Made by a program: the position numbers and the translations under genes. A DNA stretch of 64,000 nucleotides. Origin: Fennellomyces sp. T-0311 (Eukaryota > Mucoromycota > Mucoromycetes > Mucorales > Lichtheimiaceae). The stretch covers positions 1,178,001 to 1,242,000 of the forward strand of contig JALLLT010000005.1 of the NCBI GenBank assembly GCA_025266875.1, given 5' to 3'. Below the pieces are notes generated by a model that saw nothing but the letters and a program-made list of their open reading frames with translations, was not told the origin of the DNA and made no database searches. Below are positions 54,901 to 64,000 of the stretch, one piece after another (positions within the stretch are counted from its first letter, which is position 1; each line of letters opens with the position of its first letter).

Positions 54901-57411
54901 TAAATAAAGAGTAATTATCAGATTAAAGCAAAAAGCATATTTTTGGGCTCGTCATTCGAAACCCTTTTCTCATTAAAAGATGCCACACAAACATTGTGGG
55001 TTTTTTTTGGCAGTTTGAAGTTATAAGGATTCCAGTGTCACCACTTTTAGCTTTTTTTTTTATGTTGTTGACCCGTCCGGTAAAAAGTAAGGCTTCAGCG
55101 TATAGACGTTTCGGAATAAGCATTTCTGAGAAGAAGTGTACACCGGTTGGCGCTACAGTAGCCACTCTGCCGTGCAGTATGTATATGGAACTCTCTAGGT
55201 CAAATCGTGCAAGAATTCGTGCATTCAGTTATTCTTTTTCCATAACCACTGGCCCGTTGTCCCGAACAAAAAGAAAAAAAGAATGGAAGAGGTTGGTCAG
55301 TGACATACATTGTTGCCCTTGAACCGCACTCGACACCCTTCTTAACCGTGGTGTAGGGCCGCTGGCACTTTACGATCTTGACAAAGGATCCGATCAGCGG
55401 GGCAACTTTTGATCCCATCATCATCTTCCTCGTGGAGCTTCAGCCACCGATGAGAAACTTTATAAGTAGGGGGGAACTTGCAAAATAATCGAAAGCACTT
55501 TTTGGGTCTCGTTGGCTTGTGCTGTCCTTTTACTTTTAATGTTTCTACCCTGACAGAACGATGTGTATTCTGCCAGTATTCAAGTATTGTTTGGTATGAA
55601 AGCCGTCGGGCGTGACTTCCATATGGTAGGGTCGATCTAAGGAACAGCAACGCCCAGTTGGAAGGTACTCGCATATGCATTGAGCGTGAACGACACCTTA
55701 CCCACCCCATCAAGATATACTGTGATCTCTTGGTACATTCTGGTGTACTTGACGGTGAGTTGGTCAGAGTAGTTATGTTGAAATTTCTTTTGGTTTTTTT
55801 GTAGTACGCAGCTGATAGTTACCTTTCGCGGCATCGCATTGGCACTATGAAGTTGAATCGAATGCCTATCCGGAGCGGCTTGGACATAGTTGATCTGAGA
55901 TTGGAACTTGACATTATAGAACATTACAACGGGATTCGAGTCCTCGCAAGAAACTTCAGTAGATGGCTCATGAACTCTTCTCAATTGAATGTATGCGGCT
56001 GCTTGGAACTATGTATCATTATACCATACGCAATCTACAACCAGGGTAAAGGAATTTCTTCACAATCACATGTCGGGTTGAGCCAAAATCAGAGAGCGTG
56101 ACTATGACAGAAGTGGCTGTTCGTGCAAGATATGCTGGTTTCGTGTCCGGTGATCCAGGCGGTCTTGTATAAGATACAGATTGGTAATCTATCCTTAACG
56201 AATTCGAGTATATTGGTGATGTAATGCTCGAAGAAGTCGGCGGTGGCGTTGAATACCTTTCTGAAGTGTGTGTTGCCCATTCAAATTCCGGTAATCCTTT
56301 GATGGGGGGGGACTTTTTTCGCTTGCGGTATACTTTTGGCTATTGTTTCGAAGAAAAGTTCCCAGCGAGGCAACGTCATAGTGATTGAATTTTTTTGATA
56401 TTATTTGATGAAAATTAACGTTGTAACGAAATTTCTCGGCCCCTCTTCGTTTATGCTACCTTTCCCTTTTTGGCACGCACTTGACCTTTGTATTGACCTT
56501 CATTCAACTATATGGTGCATCTGCACATTGATGTATCTTCTTCCTCTCTCTGATCTTCCCAAGCTACCGACCTATTCTATTATATGGTGCATCTGCACTT
56601 TCGTTTATCTTCTTCCGCACTCGGATCTCTTGCTAGTTGTAATTCCTATCTAACCCACCTTTTACCTCCGGCATAGCCCGATGTATCCACAGTCAGCATA
56701 TCCACAGAAAGATATAAATACCCTTGTTGAATCAAATGAAATAAAGCAGTTAACTTGACCTCAATTATCTTGATCATACCTTTCAAAGCCCAAGACAGGA
56801 GCTTATATCTGTATTTGGTTAACTCACCTTTTCTATTTCTCTATATTTCAACCTACTTTGTGGATCCTGTTTCACACAGAATTACTATACACAAACAATT
56901 TCCTTTTACAACAACGTAAATCGACATCAGATATATTAAAAGAGTGTAATTACCTAGATAGTTTTACCATCATGTTCATAGCACAGCATAATTGATGAGT
57001 TTTATAGTATTATAACACGAGCTGGAATGCCTGAGGACAAATCTTAACCTATGTCAATTGTGTATTCATCTTCTTCATTGCTGCTACCATTCGAACCTTT
57101 ATTCGTGTCACCGTCACTGTCCGAACCACCGTTACACACCACTGGGGTTATCACTGTCGCCGCCCAAAGTATCGCCGTTGCCATCTGAGCCATCATTGCC
57201 ATTGAACAAGCTGTTCTCTTTGCCGTCTGAGAATTGGAGGTCTTTTAGAAACGGATATCCGTTGTCAGGATCAAGGCCGCCAGGGTGAGATTCGTTCAGT
57301 AAGTTTCTCTATCAGTAAGTACCATAAATAAGGTAGGAGTACCTCCATTCGTGCGGTATGACCCCTTACGCTTCTTGTTGATACATAGCTGATTTAACAT
57401 TTTCTTATACG
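51975..57411. other. Long gene-poor, AT-rich stretch
   Basis: No recognised gene. Mononucleotide runs are frequent. Possible relics on the minus strand are 54656-54868, 54923-55165 and 55637-55984 (the last reads NPVVMFYNVKFQSQINYVQ), all without family assignment. 57100-57300 minus encodes Gly/Asp/Ser/Asn-rich low-complexity sequence (NGNDGSDGNGDTLGGDSDN) with stops. Confidence 0.45.
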
Positions 57412-57413
57412 TA

Positions 57414-58362
57414 CAGTGAACTCCCGCTTTTTCCTCTCCCTCGGGTTTTTCCATGGTTTAGCTATGCCATCCGCTCGGCCTTAGTGTTAATTTTCCCATC
57501 CTCGAAATTTTCCTGTTTGTCCGCAGCTTACTCAAAGGAAAAAAAAACGGGGGATGAATAAAACTATGTCTAAATGGTCATAAGTATGCTTTGAAAGCGT
57601 GTATATCCCTTTATTTTCTAATAAAAAATGATGTATTGTACGACTGTGTCGTATGAGCGCGCCTGAATAGATCATCATGAATGCTACGCAAGGCATCTGC
57701 TGTTGGGGTTCGTCCTGGATCATCGAGAATTTCAATCACCGTTTCGATTAGGCTTAGTTATTTCATGTAAACTCTGTGGGGGCGATTGGTTCTTCAATCC
57801 TAAAGGTGTACCTCAAAATACGGTGTCAGCCGCCATTGTGACAGTATCAGTAATCTTCCATAGCACTTATTGATTCATATATCGTGCCTCAATCCAAATG
57901 GTCATTCGGGAGCAACTATGTTGTGAATTACTTTAGCCGGGACAATGAATCGACCGTATTCTGTAGCTTATTATTACTTGTCTTTCACTGGTATTAAACG
58001 ATCCCTGAAGCGAACAATGGCAACTCTACCTGACATATTAAGCAGGGACCAAAAAAAACGCAGTAACAGATCACCATAGCTTGTGATATGCTACTGTGCT
58101 TTATATAGTGTAATGTAATACATGAATCATTTTTCCGACCCAAAAAAACGTACAGTGCCTTATACATATAGATACCCATCCATCTATTGCTATAGTGACA
58201 GACATGTAAATCAATATACACATATAAAGAAGTGAACGCTGCTTCGACGATTACTAATACCCAGCGTACACCATTTTGTGTAACCCCCGTTATTTCCTCA
58301 CCCCCGCTCTTTCCGCACTTTTGGGTACTCCATCCGCGTAGGAAAAAAGCGGGGGTTTACTG
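57414..58362. mobile_element. Non-autonomous element with terminal inverted repeats and TA duplication
   Basis: The left end reads CAGTGAACTCCCGCTTTTTC and the right end, on the complement, CAGTAAACCCCCGCTTTTTT. Each end is flanked by TA (57412-57413 and 58363-58364), as left by Tc1/mariner-type insertion. Total about 949 bases. Inside there is only a 67-codon minus ORF (57532-57735), no transposase. It could also be two different elements with related ends lying near each other. Confidence 0.5.
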
Positions 58363-58388
58363 TACACTTGTTGCGGTAAATCCACACC

Positions 58389-58724
58389 ATGATCACGTTG
58401 CCATCACACCTCTGGTATGAACCGTCGGCACCTGATCGCATGTTTTTCGATCCACAGCACATTCAACCTGCCACACGATATCGACGATCACATCCATACC
58501 TTCTCAACCGCTTGCCCAAAAAGCCGCCTAGATCGCAAGCTGCACGGAACTACTGGAAATCCAAATGGCCGCAGCTATGTGCCATTTTGGAAACCCTAAA
58601 CAAGCATTGCAACCCAGATCGCCGACAAGGATATGTGCCACCCGACCAGCATGGACGAGACCTTCTCGAATGGATGGAGCCGCCGGCCCCCGTGTCATTG
58701 CAACCCACATCGCCCGTTTCTTAA
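58389..58724 (+). CDS. Small hypothetical protein, basic and proline-rich
   Basis: 111 codons from ATG 58389 to TAA 58722-58724. It has a YRRSHPYLLNRLPKKPPRSQ basic stretch, a Trp-containing helix (NYWKSKWPQLCAILETLNKH), and a Pro-rich end. Composition looks protein-like and differs from the AT-rich surroundings, but I recognise no family. A start upstream through an intron is possible. It lies 26 bases past the end of the TIR element. Confidence 0.35.
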   Translation: MITLPSHLWYEPSAPDRMFFDPQHIQPATRYRRSHPYLLNRLPKKPPRSQAARNYWKSKWPQLCAILETLNKHCNPDRRQGYVPPDQHGRDLLEWMEPPAPVSLQPTSPVS

Positions 58725-59621
58725 AAAAAGCTACCTTTTTCATCCCCAACAAGTATATAGTTGCGGATTAGTTCCCCTTCCATCCGCCTTTTACTTTGTA
58801 TTACATTCTACTTTATCATTTTTCCTTTTTTATTGTTTTCTTACATTGTTCCCTTTCTCATGACTATTTCCTTTCCCCTAATGCCGCATAGGGTTTTCAT
58901 TTCCTTGTTCAACCGGATCAGACGAGAGCGGAAAGCTGTGATCAGAGCTTGTTCATTTACGTCGTTAATAAAGACTTTTATTTCATCCTGTACACTTGTT
59001 GATTGAAACTTCTTGCAAGACTGATGATGTGCAAGGCTTGAATGATGATTGAGGAACTTGGCAGGGACATAGTATGACTTGGTACAGATGACGTGGGGTA
59101 TAAAGTTTTCTTAGCTATTTCCATCAATGTTCAGAAGATCATTTCAAGCATTGGATATTGTTATAGCAATTTGTCTTAATCATTGAAATAGCAGAAGTAT
59201 ATACAAAATTCGTATATCAACAAGATTCAAAGTATGATTAAATTATTTGAATGACGGTTCTTCTCTTATCTTAAAGGCTTTCTGTTGCCGACACTTGTGG
59301 TATATTAAAGCTTTATCGAATTCATTTATTTGCCGGAAGGACGGCGGCTGCCGCCGATGAAGTGATGGCTGTGGTTCAAATACTTCTCAATGGTAATGTA
59401 ACAATGACCATGTTGTAAATTCGTACAACAAAAGCTTATGTGTACACAGACTTTCCCAGAGCATACATAAAGCTCTGGCGAATAAGTATAATGCCCTTTG
59501 CAGGCTTCCCTGACCCACGTCCTCGCTGGCCTACCTTTGTTTCCTCACCGTTTCCGCCTCCAATTAGGGGACGGGCTCTCGGACACTCCACTCTTTTCAC
59601 CTCCAGGGCTTCATCCGTATG
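58725..59621. other. Intergenic, no recognised gene
   Basis: AT-rich, short ORFs only. Confidence 0.5.
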
Positions 59622-60620
59622 TCAGACGCCAAGCATCAGGCCTAATGTTTACCGCTCATTTTATTTTTTGGCTCCAATTAGCTTGTGGACCCGCCGGATG
59701 AGATTGGACGTCAGTGGGTCCGCAGAAAAAGCTGGTACATCAATTGACAAAGAGGACCAGAAAACCATATAAAGCTGCAGCACCAATGCGCGCAACCTCA
59801 TTATCTTCGGAATCGTCTGTTTGCTGGAACCGTTTATCGGAGCACGCAAAAAGCTAGTCAGAAATTCATACGTAAAAATTACAAGCGGTTTTACCATATC
59901 GTTGCGAGTCTCTAGCTTGGTTAGCCGAGAGAAACGCGCCACTGGCTGCCATGGCAGTGCTTTCGTTGCTAACCTAATGTTTCACGGATGCCAAGGATCT
60001 GTGGAGACCCACATGGAGTATTAGCGGCCGTCTCGAAAGACACAGATAACGCATTATTTCGGTGGCCTGTAGCTCAGATGCTTGCTCAGCTGGTTCCGTG
60101 AGGCAATCTTAAAGAGAAAAAGCAAGTGAGAAGCAAACCTCAGAATGCAAATATTTTGACAACTTACCCGACTGTGACGATTGTTCATGTTACCTCCCTC
60201 TTGGTACACAAGTCGTCCAGACCTGTTTAAACCAGGATTGAGTGGTCCAAAATCGCATCTCCAGTTGGAAAGATCCTCGCATTTTTATACACGTCTTTCT
60301 TTTTATCTGCCTCACTTTACCCTACATATCCAATCTCTATAGCCATGCATTCGCGTGATTTCATTGCCTTGGCAGTGTCATAGCAGCAGCTTACCTGGTA
60401 GCGGCTGAAAGTTCGCCTTGACACGCGGATATGATCACATTTCATGGCTGCAGGAGAAGCTTTTGTGACAGAACCTTGACGTCATGTAACCATCTGCATG
60501 GCGAACAGCTTTATGGTCATGCTTTTTTTTATCGGATTTTCGTTTATAAAGTCGATACATGAAACTGCATATGAATATATGTCTTTACATAAACTCCTAT
60601 TTTTGCGGTTCGAGCAGTTT
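59622..60620 (+). repeat. Dispersed repeat R5, copy 2
   Basis: Blocks 59622-59860 and 60470-60620 match 28812-29060 and 29140-29290. The 610 bases between the blocks replace only about 80 in copy 1, so one copy has gained or lost about 530 bases. Nothing recognised in that insert. Confidence 0.65.
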
Positions 60621-60963
60621 TATATAAATGTGCCGGTCCTCACCGTTTACGTGCTTTAGCATGCCACAGCTATATTTAAATACACTAGGTATATTTACAG
60701 AAAGCCTTGCTACTAACAGTAGCACATTGGAGAATATATATGCTATGTTTTAGTCCGTTATACATACCTGATGTGTCCTAACGTAAATCTGAAAACTTTT
60801 ACTAGTTTCTAAGGCTGCGCTGCTGCATATACGTACACCTCTGGTTAAAGAGTGCATGCTACTATTTATTCTCTAGTACTGTTGTGCGTATATACATGTG
60901 TAAAGTTGATAATCGATAAAACTGATTCAAGGGTGATACTGATTTAACTATAATACTCAAGTT

Positions 60964-62616
60964 TTATTCTTTATCCTTTTCGGACAAAAGTATTTCAATC
61001 AACACCATTTTTTTTTCGCCATCCCAGTTGGCCATCCTTGTAAAAGGATTGCCATGTTTAGCTGCCAGCGTGTTCAAGTTATAAACAGATGTCTCACGTT
61101 GTGCTTTTTTTACAGATCCAAACTTCTTTTGCTTCTCGGGGTCATCCACAAGTGATACCACCACTGGACGCGCATTCCTCCGTACGGAGCTGCTTCGCTT
61201 ATGTACCCATTTCAGGTTTTGCGCGCGGTTATCCAGCCGGTCTCCGTTAAGGTGTACGATAAGATTCCGTATTTCGCTATAGTCGTCAACAAAGGCGTTC
61301 GCGACAAGACGAGATACCCTCATGACCTTCGGGCGTGTATGTAAGTCTTGGTTATCGTGGTACATGTATACACAAGGATGGCCGTAAGATGTATGGTACA
61401 ATTTGAGCAGCTGAGAGCTATCTCTGTTGCGAACGTGGCCCATGTCGGACACTTCATACTTGCTGAAAGATAGTCCATTCCATGGAAGAGTACCGATGGC
61501 CTTCCACTTTGTCTCCTCGGTAATTGATGGCAGTGCTATTTCGTTGCGTGCGTTCCTCTGCTTCTCTGATCCTGCCGATCGTTCTTTTTCTCGGGGTTTA
61601 CGTGGGCATTTGGGGTCTGCGTATGCCAGGTTTTCCAGCGAGTTGTCATGCTTATCGCCGTTAATGTGATAAATAAGAACGTTTTCTGGCCGACATCCCT
61701 TGAAAGACAGCATAACGAGAGTATGAATTGGAGCATTGAAATAGCACTTGACTGCGTGTTCAGCGTTGGTATCACTCGTCAAACCGACACGCAAATATCT
61801 ATCCGGACCTTCTGTCTGGCGGAGATGGCTTCCTCTGATTAGGGAGTATACGTTTCCAGTGTTCGAGACGAGGTAGCGCTCAAATGTCAGAGTGTCGTGT
61901 ACATTGCGCACTACAGCGTATTTTGTGCCTTCTGGGTGCAATTTCTCCAGTCTGGCAATCTCGTGATCTTGTAATACAGCCAAGTTATCGCATACAACGA
62001 GATTGGACCACGCACAGTTCTCTCGCTTGCCGTCTTTGTGGAATATGTATTGCTCATCACTGTTGTATGGTTTTTCTGAGAAAGTGTACACCATGATCTC
62101 CTCCAATTTAAAGGCTCTCTTCTTCGTTTTGTCCAGAACGAGATGGTGAAGGTTCGCATGTGATCGTTTCAAAGGCTTGAGTATTCCGGTAGCGTTCGAG
62201 TAGACAACAGCGTCCTTGTTGACGAAATAACGAGGATCCGTGGTAACCGGTAATCTCGCGTGACAGACTGGTACCAGCTCTTGCTCCTCCACTGTGTTCG
62301 CAATAGACGCGTCTTTTTCGCGTTTGATAGTAACCGCGTCTACAGAAGCAAGCTTTAGAACGGTGTATGCACATCAAGCATTTAGTACCTTTAGCAGCTT
62401 TATCATCGGTACTCTGAGTATCGTTATGTTCGTTGCTTGGTTTCGTAGGTTTACCGTGCTCCCTCTCGGATTCTGGACAGAATAGTAACATGAAATGATT
62501 TCATTCATTATGGCTGATCCTTGATTACCCTGCGATTGCTCTTCCGTAGTATTCTCATCATCGGATCCTGTCTTCTGTAAAACACGCATTTTCGTTTCTG
62601 TCTCGGATTCAGTCAT
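60964..62616 (-). CDS. Three-module NUMOD4/HNH homing-endonuclease-like nuclear protein
   Basis: Exons on the complement: 62529-62616, 62389-62472 and 60964-62339, with GT-AG introns of 56 and 49 bases; 515 residues. An acidic N-terminus (about 75 residues) precedes three repeats of the NUMOD4-plus-HNH layout. Module 1 is about residues 91-173 (IFHKDGKRENCAWSNL). Module 2 is about 197-299 (YLVSNTGNVYSL, then IHTLVMLSF, then IYHINGDKHDNSLENLAY). Module 3 is about 332-443 (YEVSDMGHVRNR, then VSRLVANAF, then IVHLNGDRLDNRAQNLKW). The C-terminal end (FGSVKKAQRE) resembles a NUMOD1 DNA-binding helix. Module 2 keeps His263, His282 and the N-G-D...N-x-x-x-N-L residues. In module 3 the first His is Ser, and module 1 keeps only the central His, so perhaps one catalytic site remains. 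Such proteins cut DNA in phages, organelles and giant viruses; here spliceosomal introns indicate residence in the nucleus. Confidence 0.85.
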
Positions 62617-64000
62617 TCTGAAGTGGAAACAGCACAAGAAATTCGCGATGGTTGTCACAGGACTTTTCCAAAATAGTCATGACGCTCTAGACTCTCCGTA
62701 GTCCGACCGTCCGTGGAATTACTTCGTAAAACATACAGGGATGGCTTCATTTAACTCTACTATACAAGTTAGCTTTGCGGTACGAAGGGCCTGCGTAGAG
62801 ATGAGATGGCACTGATGCAAATATGATAGAACTGGTGTGGTAAAAGCGGGGCTGGTTATCCAAAGAGTTGTTGTCATTCTCCCGAAAATACCTTCCATGT
62901 GACACTTTGCAGCACACAACCAATGGAACAACAGGCTATAAGTCACATAAACCAAAAGAGAAATTACTTCGTCATGCTCAAGATACTTGTTCATACCAGC
63001 AACTTTTCTGACATATTAATACCGACTCACCCAAACTACGATGTGTGCTTTCACAAACAACTAACCAAGCTATATAATTACCTAATAGTCATGTCCACTT
63101 GCCCTAAAAGAGATCGCCCGGAAACAAAAGACTCGCTGTTGTCCCCGACACTATAGCTTGAACCTTTTCCTTCGCTTTGAAACGCAAGTATGAAGGAATC
63201 AGGACAATCTCACAAAGCGAGTAAGCTACAAGCAATCCGAAACCACAATGACGCGTAAATTAAGCTGCAATATTTGGCCATAGAGTCTTCCACAAACGAT
63301 GATTACGATGCTGCGATTGACAGTTGTCTACAAGCTTTAAAATGATTCGGTACCCTGAAAGTTATCGCCTTTGGTGTGTGCATTTCTGCATACGAAATGG
63401 AAGATTTCTTCAGCAAGGCAATGAAGGTCGCCGAGAAAATTATTGCGTGCACACCATTGGCTGCTGCCAGGTATTTGTGTGCTAGAAATACTCTAGCAAT
63501 GCATGGAAGGCACGAGCGGTAAGACAACAGTATGATAAAGGCACGAAGATGGGTCCAGTTGACGGTGCACAATGTGTATCCCTCGCGAAACGTAAAATAA
63601 TATTCACGATCCAAGTTGATAAACGTATCGGTTTCCTTATTACCTCATTACCATTAGAAATTACATAGCTTATAATCGAGAAACTCGTTGACGACGAATG
63701 CGGCATTGATGTTAATCTATACTGTTTGGATGTATCGTTAAAGTGTCCCCAGATTTTTGTTTTAATCGTACATCTACATGGTGCCTTTGGCAATCATATC
63801 AGACCATTCATACTCGCTTCAACAATCCACGCATCCGGTTCAAAAAAAATCTGCAAGCTCTGCAATTTGGCACGACCTTATTAAAAAGTGTGAGCACATT
63901 CTCGATAGTTTGGTCCTAAACTGTAGTAAGAAATATAATATAACTGTAGACATAATGATTACCAAAGTGAACATCGGTGTTGGTGTTGCTATGGCTATAT
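62617..64000. other. Unassigned DNA at the window end
   Basis: 63360-63520 plus reads KVIAFGVCISAYEMEDFFSK and continues to a stop, and 63680-63850 reads ECGIDVNLYCLDVSLKCPQI. Together they may be exons or relics of a gene running off the window, family unknown. No clear start. Confidence 0.35.

Noticed and set aside
60060..60110. tRNA gene (gtagctcag followed by ggttccgtgagg)
   Set aside because: The two words are too close, the B box is poor and no acceptor or anticodon stem forms.

Overview
The window looks like nuclear DNA of an early-diverging filamentous fungus, most likely Mucoromycota (inference). Coding genes carry very short GT-AG introns of about 49 to 70 bases. They include a fungal-type Grx3/4, an Erv14/cornichon, a heat-shock-factor-type regulator and an XRCC4-like NHEJ protein. 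The accessory DNA is full of decayed transposases and multicopy families (MULE, Tc1/mariner, HET-like, F-box-like, PD-(D/E)XK-like). There are no operons; real genes sit as islands in repeat-rich, gene-poor DNA.

Layout. 1-23795 is a large inverted duplication: two arms of at least 4.67 kb (1-4669 and 19128-23795, the left one cut by the window edge) face each other around 14.5 kb of single-copy DNA. Each arm carries a decayed MULE transposase, a convergent PD-(D/E)XK-like gene, small upstream ORFs, and the 5' end of a membrane-anchored proline-rich protein gene. The spacer holds a housekeeping redox and secretion cluster: mitochondrial peroxiredoxin, O-fucosyltransferase-like Golgi protein, monothiol glutaredoxin and cornichon. 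It also holds a HET-like pseudogene interrupted by a dispersed repeat and a third, intact-looking PD-(D/E)XK-like gene. 23.7-34.4 kb is repeat-dominated, with degenerate tandem arrays and several dispersed repeats shared with other parts of the window. 34.4-44.8 kb mixes an HMG-box-like gene with decayed F-box-like, Tc1/mariner and glutamine-rich genes, ending in a striking ~22-bp periodic TGCCAA array.

45.4-52.0 kb is a second gene island: XRCC4-like on the minus strand, divergent from an unrecognised coiled-coil/proline-rich protein across a 127-bp shared promoter, then an Mpv17/PMP22-family protein and an HSF-type transcription factor. 52-61 kb is gene-poor, with a ~950-bp element bounded by terminal inverted repeats and TA duplications. 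At 60964-62616 there is an intron-containing nuclear gene encoding three tandem NUMOD4/HNH-like modules, the most unusual protein in the window. The rest to 64000 has no gene I can identify.

Three things stand out. First, the long inverted repeat's two arms have decayed independently and show patchy divergence. Second, the triple-HNH protein looks like a homing-endonuclease lineage captured by the nuclear genome. Third, the periodic TGCCAA array has no obvious owner. Exon boundaries were read by eye from splice consensus plus protein-family continuity, and none has been checked against transcripts.
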